From NCBI GenBank assembly GCA_963666705.2, contig CAXXKO010000029.1, forward strand, positions 186,001 through 250,000: DNA of 64,000 bases, in the 5' to 3' direction. The stretch's first letter is position 1; each line of letters starts with the position of its first letter. The translations under genes and the position numbers were made by a program. Positions 1-9,800 of this stretch are shown here, piece by piece. The DNA is from G963666705 sp963666705 (lineage in GTDB: Bacteria > Pseudomonadota > Alphaproteobacteria > CADEGL01). The notes beneath the pieces are model-generated. The model had not been told where the DNA came from. It worked only from the letters and a program-made list of their open reading frames with translations, and did not search any database.

Positions 1-619
1 CGATGCGGTCGGCCCAGGCGCCGGCGCAATTGACCAGGACCGGCGCCTCCATGGTTCCGTGGTCCGTCTCGACCACCCACAGGCCATTGGCCCGGCTGAC
101 GGCGCCCACGCGCGTCCCCTCGCGGATGTCCTGGCCCAATTCGATGGCCTTGGCGCGGAAGGCGTTCACGGTGCGGAAGGGATTGGCGTGGCCACAGCGG
201 GGCGAGTGGATTGCGCCCAGGCAGTGCGGGGCGACGCCGGGCTCGACCGCGCGCAGCGCCTGCTGGTCGAGCAGCCGCTCGTGGTCGTAGCCGTGGGCGC
301 GCACGCGCTCGTAACGCTCGGTGAGGAGGGCCATCTCGGCCTCGGTCTCGGCGATCTTGAGGCGGCCGTTCGCATGGAAGCCGCAATCATCGTCGACCAG
401 CTCCTCGATGCCGTGCCACAGCTCGATGGTGGCGGCGCCCAGCGGCTGCTCGGCGATGAAGCGCCCGAGCCGCCCCACGCCGCCCGCATTGACGCCCGAG
501 GCATGGCGCCCGCAGTAGTTCTTCTCGATGACCGTGGCCTTGACGCCGCGCTTGGCGAGATGGAGCGCCGCCGAGCAGCCATGGATGCCCCCGCCGACGA
601 TGATGGCGTCGGGCCTCAC
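1..619 (-). CDS. FAD-dependent oxidoreductase (HcnC/DadA-like subunit), partial at window edge
   Basis: This is the catalytic FAD subunit of a heterotrimeric amine or imino-acid dehydrogenase; its C-terminus lies beyond position 1. The GTG start at 617-619 overlaps the TGA of the upstream gene as GTGA, which indicates translational coupling and fixes the start. The N-terminus reads IIVGGGIHGCSAALHLA, a dinucleotide-binding fold, and VNCAGAWADR appears just before the edge, as in glycine-oxidase/DadA/sarcosine-oxidase-beta enzymes. About 206 residues are visible. The two genes transcribed before it encode the iron-sulfur and NAD-type partners, so the complex resembles HcnABC, opine oxidase or D-hydroxyproline dehydrogenase. 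The substrate cannot be told from sequence. Confidence 0.85.
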   Translation of the reverse strand, partial: MRPDAIIVGGGIHGCSAALHLAKRGVKATVIEKNYCGRHASGVNAGGVGRLGRFIAEQPLGAATIELWHGIEELVDDDCGFHANGRLKIAETEAEMALLTERYERVRAHGYDHERLLDQQALRAVEPGVAPHCLGAIHSPRCGHANPFRTVNAFRAKAIELGQDIREGTRVGAVSRANGLWVVETDHGTMEAPVLVNCAGAWADRI

Positions 620-2067
620 GCACCGTCCCCTTGCGCGGCGGCGAGGGCATGGTCCGTCGGCGTGGCGGCCTCGGGCGGCACCGTGCCGCCGGCGAAGGCG
701 AGGATGTCGGCGAGGGCCACGGGCCTCACCGGTGGCCGCAGCCTGTAGGTGCCCACGTCCGGCGTCGCCACGCCCAGCGCCCCGGCCAGAAGCTCCGCCG
801 CCGTCGGGCCGCAGAGCCGGCCCTGGCACGGCCCCATGCCGCAGCGCGTGAGGGACTTGAGCGCGTTCAGATTCGCGCATCCCCGGCCGGCGGCGGCGCG
901 GACCTCGCCCGCCGTCACCTCCTCGCACCGGCAGGCGAGCACGGCATCCTCGGCGGGCCGGCGAGACCAATCGGGCGGCCGGTAGAGCGCTTCGAGGAAG
1001 GGCCGCAGGCGGCGGAGGCGGCGGAGCGCCGCGCGCGCCGGCGCGGCCTGTCTGTCGCGCGCCGCGCGCTCGATGCGGCCCAACGCGTGCGCGGCGTCGA
1101 GGGCGGCGAGCCGCCCAGCATGCTCCGCCGCCCGCGCCCCGCCGATGCCGGCCCCATCGCCCGCGACCGCGATGCCGTCCAGATCGGTGCCGCCCCATTC
1201 ATCGAGCGCCGGCCGCCAGCAGAGCTGGCCTTCGTCCCAGGCGTGCCGGCAACCGATGGACATGGCGAGGCTCGCATCCGGGACTACCCCCTGGTGGAGG
1301 AGGAGGAGGGGCGTGGGGATCGTCTCCGTGCGCCCGCCGCGCGTAAATTCGACCGCTTCCAAGCGCTCGCCGCCGAGTGCCCGCAGCCCCGTCACCCCGC
1401 GTTCGATTCGTGTGCCCGCGCGCTTGACCGCGCGGATGAGGCCGAGGCCCTTGCGCACCTCGTCGCCGGCGGTGAGCGCCCAGGGCAGGAGGGGGACGGC
1501 ACGCAGGAAATTATCGCGGGGCACGGTCTCGAGGATCGCGGTGATGGGGACGCCCGCGCTCGCGTATTGTTGGGCGAGCTGCCAGACGAGCGGCCCGAGC
1601 CCCGCCAGCACCACGCCGCCCTCGGGCACCAGGCCGGCCGTCTTCATCAGGGTCTGCCCGGCGCCCGCAGTCATTACGCCGGGTAGGGTCCAGCCCGGGA
1701 TGGGAAAGGGGCGCTCGATCGCCCCCGTCGCCAGCACGACGCGGCCGGCCTCGATCTCCCGCGCCTCGCCCTTGCGCGAGTAGCGGATGCGCCGGTCGGC
1801 GCGCACCTGCCATACGGTCGCCTGGTCGAGATAGGCCGCGCGCGTGCGCCTGAGGGCGAGCGCCAACGCGTAGCCGCGCCGGTAGTCGGGGCCGAGCACG
1901 CTGTCGTCCAGAAGCGCGAACTGCTCGATGCCGCGATAGATCTGCCCGCCCGGGCCGGCCTGCTCGTCGAGGAGGACCGTATCGAGACCGAGCTCCGCCG
2001 CCAAGGTCGCGGCCGCGAGCCCGGCCGGCCCGGCGCCGATCACGGCCAGGTCGCGGCGCTCGATCAC
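616..2067 (-). CDS. FAD/NAD-type oxidoreductase with C-terminal BFD-like [2Fe-2S] domain (HcnB-like subunit)
   Basis: This is the 483-residue middle subunit of the trimeric dehydrogenase. The N-terminus has the FAD-binding motif LAVIGAGPAGLAAATLA, and a second nucleotide fold reads VVLAGLGPLVWQLAQQYA. Near the C-terminus four cysteines (about residues 379, 381, 409 and 414: CRCEEV then CGMGPCQG) form a BFD-like [2Fe-2S] site as in HcnB and OoxA. The GTG start at 2065-2067 is chosen because it overlaps the previous stop as GTGA; the frame stays open further upstream but that extension has no family similarity. It probably passes electrons from the FAD subunit towards the respiratory chain. A paralogue sits at 20675-22383. 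Confidence 0.88.
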   Translation of the reverse strand: MIERRDLAVIGAGPAGLAAATLAAELGLDTVLLDEQAGPGGQIYRGIEQFALLDDSVLGPDYRRGYALALALRRTRAAYLDQATVWQVRADRRIRYSRKGEAREIEAGRVVLATGAIERPFPIPGWTLPGVMTAGAGQTLMKTAGLVPEGGVVLAGLGPLVWQLAQQYASAGVPITAILETVPRDNFLRAVPLLPWALTAGDEVRKGLGLIRAVKRAGTRIERGVTGLRALGGERLEAVEFTRGGRTETIPTPLLLLHQGVVPDASLAMSIGCRHAWDEGQLCWRPALDEWGGTDLDGIAVAGDGAGIGGARAAEHAGRLAALDAAHALGRIERAARDRQAAPARAALRRLRRLRPFLEALYRPPDWSRRPAEDAVLACRCEEVTAGEVRAAAGRGCANLNALKSLTRCGMGPCQGRLCGPTAAELLAGALGVATPDVGTYRLRPPVRPVALADILAFAGGTVPPEAATPTDHALAAAQGDGA

Positions 2068-2369
2068 GGCTCTTCTCCGAGGGCCGCACCGTCGCGCCCC
2101 TGGCGCTCGATGCACATGCCGGCGCGCACCGGCGTCATGCAGGCGCGCTGGTCGGGCACACCGTCGATCACCACCAGGCACTCGAAACAGGCGCCCATCA
2201 TGCAGTAGGGCGCGCGGGGAGCACGCGAAACCGGCGATTCCCTGTTGCGGTCGAATCCGGCCGAGAGGAGGGCGGCAGCCACGCTCCAACACGCCGGCAC
2301 GGCAACCTCCCGGCCGCGGACCTCGACCGTCACGAGCGCCGCCTCGGGCACGGGCAGGCGTGAAAACAT
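2064..2369 (-). CDS. (2Fe-2S)-binding small subunit (HcnA/SoxA N-terminal-like)
   Basis: A 101-residue ferredoxin-like subunit, first gene of the visible trimeric dehydrogenase operon. Cysteines at about residues 56, 61, 64 and 77 (CMMGACFEC then ACM) have the CX4CX2CX12C spacing of plant-type [2Fe-2S] domains in HcnA and the sarcosine oxidase alpha N-terminus. The stop overlaps the next start as GTGA. The ATG at 2367-2369 is the first start consistent with the family N-terminus (MFSRLPVPEAALVTVEVRGR). A paralogue with identical cysteine spacing is at 22380-22703, so the window holds two complete sets of this small-subunit type. Confidence 0.87.
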   Translation of the reverse strand: MFSRLPVPEAALVTVEVRGREVAVPACWSVAAALLSAGFDRNRESPVSRAPRAPYCMMGACFECLVVIDGVPDQRACMTPVRAGMCIERQGRDGAALGEEP

Positions 2370-2458
2370 CGACCGGTCCGTTTCGTGTTGTCCCCCGGGC
2401 GCGGAAGGTATCGCAGGAGCCCCGCGGCGGCAAACGCGCCGGGCCAGGCGAGGATCCG

Positions 2459-2914
2459 CTAGTCGATCAGCCTTGCGACTTCGTCCGGGATCCGGGGCCC
2501 CACGAACGGGTTCCGCACCACGACGGATCCGAGCGTGGCCCCGTCGCCCATATCCTCGCTCAGCACGACCACGCACCCGCCCCGTTCCGCCGTTGCCAGC
2601 AGCATCGCGTCCCAGAAGGAGAAGTGGCCGTCCATCGCGGCCCTGGTCGCCACCCTCAAGGCGTCGGTGTCGGCCGTCTGGGTCGGGAACAGCTCGAGCC
2701 AATCGAGGACCTGCTCTCGCGCCTTAGCCTTCGGCACAATGCCCTTCCGGGTTGTGGCGTGAAAGAACTCGGCCAATGTCTGGAGAGTCAGCACGCAGGG
2801 CCGCCGGGCGGCGCGCTCGACGATCTCACAGGCCCGCTCGTGGCGCTCTCCGGAATCTTGGTCCGCGGCATAGACCAGGACGCTCGTATCCAGGCTGAAA
2901 CGCTCAACGGTCAT
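2459..2914 (-). CDS. PIN-domain ribonuclease toxin (VapC-like)
   Basis: A 151-residue PIN-domain protein, a probable Mg-dependent RNase toxin. The acidic pocket is visible: Asp in FSLDTSVLVYAAD, Glu in TLAEFFH, Asp in FSFWDAML, and the closing SEDM motif. The ATG at 2912-2914 lies 11 bases inside the 3' end of the small upstream gene, the usual antitoxin-toxin overlap. The same frame is open upstream but encodes unrelated residues there. The cognate antitoxin appears N-terminally short, so whether the pair is functional is uncertain. Confidence 0.85.
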   Translation of the reverse strand: MTVERFSLDTSVLVYAADQDSGERHERACEIVERAARRPCVLTLQTLAEFFHATTRKGIVPKAKAREQVLDWLELFPTQTADTDALRVATRAAMDGHFSFWDAMLLATAERGGCVVVLSEDMGDGATLGSVVVRNPFVGPRIPDEVARLID

Positions 2915-3098
2915 ACAGGGACTCTCGATCCACCCGACCGCCGCCAAGCTTCCAGCCGCGGCGCAGGCGCGCCATGCTCCGGGCCAGAGTTTCCTCCTGC
3001 GCGGGAGAGAGGCGGCGTGTTCCGTCCTCGGTTTCGGGGACAATTCGCGCGACGGGCGTTCCGTTCCGGGTCACCACTATTTCTTCGCCGCCTTCCAC
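2904..3098 (-). CDS. Phd/YefM-type antitoxin, apparently N-terminally truncated
   Basis: A 64-codon ORF with a GTG start. It carries the conserved core GGEEIVVTRNGTPVARIVP of Phd/YefM/VapB antitoxins, followed by a charged toxin-binding tail. Family members normally have 20-25 residues before this core that form the DNA-binding dimer. Here the frame upstream reads about 12 further codons (recognisable LRQVEGGEE) with no ATG, GTG or TTG, then meets a TGA. Either a non-standard start is used or the N-terminus has been lost. It overlaps the PIN toxin by 11 bases. Confidence 0.65.
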   Translation of the reverse strand: MEGGEEIVVTRNGTPVARIVPETEDGTRRLSPAQEETLARSMARLRRGWKLGGGRVDRESLYDR

Positions 3099-3213
3099 CT
3101 GGCGCAGCCTCGTGACAACCTGACAGTCAGTCGCTCATGGATCGCGCCCGCCGCTGATCTGTTATACGCTCCCACAGTTGCGTGGGCGTGCGCTGGCCGG
3201 CAGGAGGCGAAGT

Positions 3214-4191
3214 ATGAGCATCATGGACCGCTTCTGCATCACCACCTTCCCCTGGGGCAAGAAGCCGCCGCTTTTCGACGATGTGGTGAAGGTCGCCCAG
3301 CACGCCGAGAAGCTGGGCTTCTATTCGGTCAACCTGCCCATGGTGAATACCCTCATGCGGCCGGAGGAGGGTGGGCCCTTCGCCCTCATGGGAAACAGCT
3401 ACACGCTCGATGCCCTGACCCTGCTGCCCGCCATGGTGCGGGGGACCGAGAGGATACGCGTCGCGGTCGACAGCATACCGCTCTACCAGCTCCCCCCCTT
3501 CGGCTGGGCCAAGTATTTCGCCAGCCTCGACGTGCTTTCGGGCGGCCGCATCATCGTCGGCGCCTGTCTCGGCGTCGGCGAGGAAGCCTTCGCCAGCGTC
3601 GGCCTGCGCCAGAAGGACCGGGGCCGCATCGCCGACGAGCAGCTCGAGGCGATCACCCGCCTCTGGACCGAGGACGACGTGACCCATGACGGTGAGTTCT
3701 TTCAATTTCGCGGCGTCACCATCGACCCCAAGCCAGTCCAGAAGCCCCACCCGCCGATCTGGATCGGCGGACGCACCAAGTCGATACCGCGCACGGCGCG
3801 CTATGGCGAATGCATCAATTCGCTCTGGCCCTCGCTCGAGGAGGTCCGCAACGACTACGTCCCCCGGCTCGAGGAGGAAGGGGCGAGGCGGGGATCGAAG
3901 ATCAAGCTCGGCTGCTGGATGTATTCCCACATCACGCCCGGCCGGGAGATGACGGACGAGGAGATCGACGCCCACTATGGCGCGCTCATGAACATGGAGA
4001 TCGCGGTCAAGCCCGCCGAGGTGACAGTATCGGGCTCGCCCGCACAGTGCGCGGCCACCATCCGCGCGTACATGGATGCGGGGCTCGATATCTTCACCCT
4101 CGACTTTTGCCGCCACGGGCTCGATGGCTACGAGACCACCATCAGCCAGATGGACGTCTTCGTCGAGCAGGTGGTGCCCCTCCTCGGGTGA
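3214..4191 (+). CDS. LLM-class (luciferase-like) flavin-dependent oxidoreductase
   Basis: A 325-residue TIM-barrel oxidoreductase of the bacterial-luciferase-like family, using FMN or F420. Family features include the central LSGGRIIVGACLGVGEEAF segment and the HPPIWIGGRTKS strand that lines the cofactor pocket. The ATG at 3214 is preferred over the longer frame from 3178 because AGGAGG lies at 3202-3207, seven bases upstream. It is followed after 13 bases by the SnoaL-like gene, so the two are probably co-transcribed. The substrate is unknown. Confidence 0.85.
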   Translation: MSIMDRFCITTFPWGKKPPLFDDVVKVAQHAEKLGFYSVNLPMVNTLMRPEEGGPFALMGNSYTLDALTLLPAMVRGTERIRVAVDSIPLYQLPPFGWAKYFASLDVLSGGRIIVGACLGVGEEAFASVGLRQKDRGRIADEQLEAITRLWTEDDVTHDGEFFQFRGVTIDPKPVQKPHPPIWIGGRTKSIPRTARYGECINSLWPSLEEVRNDYVPRLEEEGARRGSKIKLGCWMYSHITPGREMTDEEIDAHYGALMNMEIAVKPAEVTVSGSPAQCAATIRAYMDAGLDIFTLDFCRHGLDGYETTISQMDVFVEQVVPLLG

Positions 4192-4204
4192 GGGGAGGCC
4201 AAGC

Positions 4205-4678
4205 ATGATCGAGAAAGTTCTCGTGGTCCGGCGCCTTGCCATCGCCGCGATAGTGGTCATGGCAGCCACCATGCCCCCGCTCGCGACGACGGCCGCCGAG
4301 GACGCGGTTCTGCCTGCCAACGCAGCCTTCTACAGAGCCTTTGCCGAGCGCGATATTCCGGCCATGGAGGAGATCTGGGCGCGCGATGCGCCGATCGCCG
4401 TCATCCATCCTGGCTGGCCCGGCCTCAATGGTCGCGAGGCGGTGATGCGGAGCTGGCGGGCCATCCTCGGCGGCCCGGCCGCGCCCGCCATCGAGGTCGT
4501 CGGCGCGCGCGCCCACCTCTACGGCGACACGGCGTTCGTCATCTGTTACGAGCTGCTCGCGGACGGCGTGATGATCGCCACCAACGTCTTCGTCCGTCGC
4601 GACGGGGCCTGGAAAATGGTCCACCACCAGGCCGGCCCCACCGCCGGCCCGCCGCCCGGATCCGGCCAGCCGACGTAA
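4205..4678 (+). CDS. SnoaL-like/NTF2-fold protein with signal peptide
   Basis: A 157-residue protein. Residues 1 to about 31 form a signal sequence (basic VVRR, hydrophobic LAIAAIVVMAATMPPLA, then an Ala-rich cleavage region). The rest looks like the SnoaL/DUF4440 cone fold: ANAAFYRAFAERDIPAMEEI, then HPGWPGLNGREAVMRSWRAI, then VFVRRDGAWKMVHHQAG. Such domains bind small hydrophobic molecules or act as isomerases or hydrolases. It is likely periplasmic. It lies 13 bases downstream of the flavin oxidoreductase; a functional link is inference. Confidence 0.8.
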   Translation: MIEKVLVVRRLAIAAIVVMAATMPPLATTAAEDAVLPANAAFYRAFAERDIPAMEEIWARDAPIAVIHPGWPGLNGREAVMRSWRAILGGPAAPAIEVVGARAHLYGDTAFVICYELLADGVMIATNVFVRRDGAWKMVHHQAGPTAGPPPGSGQPT

Positions 4679-4718
4679 AGCTGTGGACCGCGAGTTCGTG
4701 TCGAAAACATCCGACTTC

Positions 4719-5201
4719 ATGAGCGCACACGAGGAGCCGATCCTTCGCCGCGCCGTGCCGGCGGATGTGGCGGCGATCACCCGTTGCACCGGGGCCGCGT
4801 ATCGGAAATACGTGCCGCGCCTGGGGCGCGAGCCCAAGCCTATGGTGGCCGATTACGGCCGCATGATCGCCGAGCACCAGGTTTGGATCGCCGAGGCCGG
4901 CGGCCTTTGCCTCGGGACTCTGACCCTTGTCCCGGACCGGGATCACATGCTGATCTTCAGCGTCGCCGTCGATCCCGGCCACCAGGGCCGCGGCCTTGGC
5001 CGCCGGCTCATGAGCTTGGCCGAGGAGGAAGCCCGCCGGCAGGGCTTCGGCGAGGTTCGTCTCTACACCAACGCGCGCATGACCGAGAACATCGCCTTCT
5101 ACGCCCGGCTCGACTACGCGGAGGATGGGCGGCGGCCGCACGAGGAACACCGGGACTCGGTCCTCGTCTTCATGTCGAAGAGCCTTCGCCCGGTCGGGTA
5201 G
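4719..5201 (+). CDS. GNAT family N-acetyltransferase
   Basis: A 160-residue acetyltransferase. The acetyl-CoA pyrophosphate-binding motif A is clear: VAVDPGHQGRGLGRRLM, preceded by the beta-4 strand and followed by VRLYTNARMTENIAFYARLDY. The ATG at 4719 is chosen; a GTG at 4683 would add 12 residues with no family match. The stop codon at 5199-5201 lies three bases before the CTAG target site of the following IS1182-family element, so the insertion just missed this gene. Confidence 0.87.
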   Translation: MSAHEEPILRRAVPADVAAITRCTGAAYRKYVPRLGREPKPMVADYGRMIAEHQVWIAEAGGLCLGTLTLVPDRDHMLIFSVAVDPGHQGRGLGRRLMSLAEEEARRQGFGEVRLYTNARMTENIAFYARLDYAEDGRRPHEEHRDSVLVFMSKSLRPVG

Positions 5202-5207
5202 CCCTAG

Positions 5208-6791
5208 CAGTCTGTCGGACTTTGGCGGCGTTTTCTTGTAGAATCGCTTCATGAGCAAATTTGTTGAGTGCGAGCGGGACCAGGCGTTTTTGCTTCCGCC
5301 CGATCTTCGGGACTGGATCCCGGAGGATGATCTGGCGCATTTCGTGATCGAGGCGGTCGAGCGCGTCGACATGAGCGCCTTCAAGGTGAACCGTCGCGGC
5401 ACGGGGTCGGCGCAGTATCACCCTCGGATGATGCTGGCGCTGTTGATTTACTGCTATGCCAACGGGATCTTCTCGAGCCATCGGATCGAGCGCGCGACGC
5501 ACCGCGATATCGGGGTGCGCTTCGTGGCCGCCAACACCCATCCCGACCATGACACGGTCGCGACCTTTCGGCGCGAGAACCTGGCGGCGTTTGGCGAGAG
5601 TTTCCTGCGGGTTCTGCTGCTGGCCAGGGAGTTGAAGCTGGTGAAGGTTGGTGTCGTGAGCGTTGACGGCACGAAGATTGACGCCAATGCGAGCAAGCAC
5701 CGCTCCGTGAGATACGATCGCGCCGGCGAGTTGATCGATCAGCTGAAGCTGGAGATCGCGGACCTGATGGGGCGTGCCGAGGCGGCGGACGGTGGCGCGG
5801 AGGAGGATCCCCAGGCACTGCCCAAGGAGATCGCGCGCCGGGAGGCTTTGCGCGACCGGCTGGATGCGGCGCGTCGGCGCCTCGAGGCCCAGGCCCGGGC
5901 GCGCCGCGGCGGAGCGGGCGGAATACGAGGCCAAGGTGGCGGCGCGCGAGACGCGCAAGGGCCGGGCCAAGGGCAAGCACCCGAAGCCGCCCGACGAGGC
6001 GCCGCGGGGTGACGAGCAGAGCAACCTGAGCGACCCGGACAGCCGGCTGATGCGCAAGAGCACGGCGCACGAGTACCGCCAAGCCTACAATGCCCAGGCC
6101 GTGGTGGATGCCGGGGGCTCTCAGCTGATCCTGGGCGCCCGGGTCAGCAACTGCGCCAGCGACCGCAATGAGCTGGTGGCGGACATCGCGGCGGTCCCCG
6201 CCGCGCTGGGCCGGCCCGGGATGGTGCTGGCGGACAACGGCTATGCCACCGGTGACGAGGTTGCGGCGCTTGCCGAGAGCGGCATCGAAGCCCTGGTGGC
6301 GACGGCCGGAGCGGGCCACCGGCGGCGCCACGACTTCCGCCCGGCCAAGGCCGAGGCGCCGGCGAAGGAACCCAAGGCCGAATGGCTCCAGGCCATGGCG
6401 GCGAAGCTCGCCAGCGCGGAGGGCCGCGCCCTCTACAGGCTGCGCCAGCAGACCGTCGAGCCGGTCTTCGGCATCGTCAAGGCGGTCCTCGGCTTCACCG
6501 GCTTTTCCCTGCGCGGCCTCGACAAGGTGGCCGGCGAGTGGGACCTGGTGGCCCTGGCCTACAACTGCAAGCGCCTGCACAAGCTCAAGCTGGAGATGGC
6601 ATCATGAGGGCGCTCTTGGCCCGACAAGGCGCCGCGAAAGCCCGGCCACACCCCCGTGGCACCGGAAATCCGCCGCCGTCTCGACCGTCGCGGACGAAAA
6701 CCCGCCTTCCAACCGCCTCCCAGCCATGCACCCGAGAAAAGCCCGGAAAACCGCTCATCCCGAAATTCCGGGCCTCAAGCCCGACAGACTG
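5208..6791 (+). mobile_element. IS1182-family insertion sequence (defective)
   Basis: About 1.58 kb bounded by inverted ends: CAGTCTGTCGG at 5208 and its complement CCGACAGACTG ending at 6791. The flanks are CTAG on the left (5204-5207) and CTAA on the right (6792-6795), compatible with a 4-bp CTAG target duplication with one change. It carries one transposase broken by a frameshift. It lies between the GNAT gene and the indolepyruvate oxidoreductase. Confidence 0.8.
5251..6607 (+). pseudogene. IS1182-family transposase, frameshifted
   Basis: A DDE transposase of the IS1182 family in two overlapping frames. The first frame (from the ATG at 5251) holds the N-terminal DUF772-like region and the first catalytic Asp in VVSVDGTKIDANASKH. 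The second frame (to 6607) holds VLADNGYATGDEV and the catalytic Glu region RLRQQTVEPVFGIVKAV. The frame change falls in a GC-rich run at about 5895-5915, with no A or T slippery run, so it looks like a mutation or a sequence error rather than programmed shifting. Joined, the product is about 450 residues, normal for the family. Confidence 0.82.
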
Positions 6792-6870
6792 CTAACGCCG
6801 CGATTTCGTTTCCACCCGCGATTTGCTAGTCTCGACCCGATATTGATTCTCAACTAGGGGAGGCTGGGCC

Positions 6871-9800
6871 ATGGCCCTCGCCGCCGTCGACCTCGACGAC
6901 AAGTACAGGCTCGAAAAAGGCCGGGTCTACATGACCGGCAGCCAGGCGCTTGTGCGCATGGCCATGATGCAGGGCGCGCGCGACCGCGCGGCCGGCCTCG
7001 AGACCGCCGGCTACATCTCGGGCTATCGCGGCTCGCCCATGCACGCGCTCGACCAGCAGCTCTGGCGCGCCGGCCCCGTGGTGGGCGAGAGCCACATCCA
7101 TTTCCAGCCCGGCGTCAACGAGGACCTCGCCGCCACCGCGCTCTGGGGCACCCAGCAGTCGGGCCTCTTCGGCGATTCGAACTACGACGGCGTCTTCGGC
7201 GTCTGGTACGGCAAGGGCCCCGGCCTCGACCGCAGCCTCGACGCCATGCGCCACGCCAACCTCGCCGGCACGGCGCCCCACGGCGGCGTGCTGGCGCTCG
7301 TCGGCGACGACCACGGCATGCGCTCCTCCGACGTGCCGGCAACCTGCGAGCCCACCTTCATGGACCTGATGATGCCAGTCCTCTATCCCGCCAACGTCCA
7401 GGAGGTGCTGGACTTCGGCCTCTACGGCTGGGCCATGTCGCGTTTCTCGGGCGTCTGGGTCGGCATGAAGATGATCTTCGAGAGTGTCGATACCTCCGTC
7501 TCGGTCGAGATCGACCCGGGCCGGGTCGAGATTACGCTGCCTGCGTTCGAGTTCCCGCCGGGCGGCGTCAACATCCGCCTGCCCGACGCCTGGACGGCGC
7601 ACGAAGAGCGCCTCAAGCGTTACAAGATCCCGGCCGCCACCGCCTTCGGGCGCGCCAACGGCCTCAACCGTGTGGCCTTGGAGAGCCCCGCCCCGCGCCT
7701 CGGCATCGTCGCCAGCGGCAAGGCCTACCTCGATTTGTTCCAGGCCCTGCGTGAATTGGGCATCGACGAGAAGGCGGCGGCCGGTCTCGGCATCACAATC
7801 TTCAAGGTCGGCATGCCCTGGCCCATCGACGCGGGCTCCCTGCGCGACTTCGGCGCCGGGCTCGAGGAAGTCCTGGTCGTCGAGGAGAAGCGCCAGGTGG
7901 TCGAGCTCGCGGTCAAGGATGCTCTCTACAGCCTGCCCGAATCCCGCCGCCCCCGCGTCGTCGGCCGCTATGACGAGGATGGCGCGCCGCTCGTGCCCGA
8001 AATGGGCGAGCTGACGCCCGAGGATGTGACCCGCGCGCTCGCCCGGCGACTCTCGAGCTTCCACCAAACGGAGCGGATCGAGGCGCGCCTGGCCTTCCTC
8101 GATGCCAAGGCCAAGCAGGCGGCGGAGCGCTCGGCCGTCAAGATCGCGCGGCTCCCATACTTCTGCTCGGGCTGCCCACACAACACCTCGACCCGGGTGC
8201 CCGATGGCAGCCGCGGCCAGGGCGGCGTCGGCTGCCACTTCATGTCCACCTACATGGACCGCAACGTCTTCACCCACACCCACATGGGCGGCGAGGGGGC
8301 CAACTGGATCGGCCAGGCGCCCTTCGTGAAGACCAAGCATGTATTCCAGAACATGGGGGACGGCACCTACTACCACTCGGGTCTGCTCGCCATCCGTGCC
8401 GCCGTCGCCGCCAAGACCAACATCACCTACAAGATCCTGTTCAACGATGCCGTGGCCATGACCGGCGGCCAGCCCCACGACGGCCCCATCAGCGTGCCCA
8501 TAATCAGCCACCAGGTGCATGCCGAGGGTGTGGGCCGCATCGCCGTGGTCACGGACGAGCCCGACAAGTACCCCATCGGCACGGATTTCGCGCCCGGCGC
8601 CACCATCCACCACCGCGACGCCCTCGACCTGGTCCAGCGCGAGTTGCGCGAATGGCCGGGGGTCAGCGTCCTCATCTACGACCAAGTCTGCGCCGCCGAG
8701 AAGCGCCGCCGTCGCAAGCGCGGCAAGATGCCCGACCCGCCCCGGCGCATGTTCATCAACAACCGGGTGTGCGAGGGCTGCGGCGACTGCAACGACAAGT
8801 CCAACTGCCTCTCCGTCATCCCCATCGAGACCGAGTTCGGGCGCAAGCGGGCCATCGACCAATCCTCCTGCAACAAGGACTATTCCTGCCTCGAGGGCTT
8901 CTGCCCGAGCTTCGTCTCCGTCACCGGCGGCACGCCGCGCCGGGCGCTCGCCCGCGCCGAGGTGCCGGCGCATCTGGCCGACCTGCCCGACCCGACCCCG
9001 GCGGCGATTCCCGAGGGCGGGAGCTACGGCATCCTGGTGACGGGCGTGGGCGGCACGGGCGTCGTCACCATCGGCGCGCTCATCGGCATGGCCGCGCACC
9101 TCGAAGGCAGGGGCTGCGCCGTCGTCGATCAGCTCGGCATGGCGCAGAAGGGAGGCTCCGTCATCAGCCACGTGCAGATCGCCGCCCGGCCCGAGGATAT
9201 TCACGCCGTGCGCCTGGGCGCCGGTTCCGCCAGCCTCCTCATGGGTTGCGACGTGCTGGTGGCCGGCGGCGACGCCGCGCTCCTGACCGCGCGCGAAGGC
9301 ACCCACGCCATCATCAACTCGCATCAGTCCATCACCGGCGATTTCACCCGAAACCCGGATTTGGAGTTCCCCTCCGATACCCTGGAAGCCCGCATCCTCG
9401 ATGCCGTGGGCCGATCCAACGTCGAGTTCTTCGACGCAACGCGGCTCGCCACGCGCCTGCTCGGCGATTCGCTCGCCAGCAATCTCTTCGTCGTCGGCTA
9501 CGCCTACCAGAAGGGTCTGCTGCCGGTCTCGGCCGAGGCCATCCTGCGCGCGGTCGAGATCAATGGCGTCGCGGTCGAGTGGAACAAGGACGCCTTCATC
9601 TGGGGCCGCCGCGCGGCGGCGGATCTTGCGGCGGTGGAAGAGCTGGCAAGGCCCATGCAGGTGGCGCCCGCCATGAAGCTCTCCGAATCGGTCGATGAGA
9701 TGATCGCGCGCCGCATCGAGGACCTGACCGCGTACCAGAACGCGGGCTACGCCCGGCGTTACGCGACCCTCGTGCGCCGGGTGGAGGAGGTCGAGGCGGT

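Noticed and set aside
3127..4320. 397-codon minus-strand frame across the luciferase-like gene
   Set aside because: The plus-strand gene has a Shine-Dalgarno and clear family motifs; the antisense product has none.
5895..5915. Programmed frameshift in the first IS1182 transposase
   Set aside because: The junction is in a GC-rich run without a slippery A or T tract, and the other IS1182 copy at 53097 has a single open frame.
6850..9324. 824-codon open frame on the minus strand
   Set aside because: Antisense to the first indolepyruvate oxidoreductase; composition is Ala/Gly/Val/Asp/His-rich with no recognisable domain.
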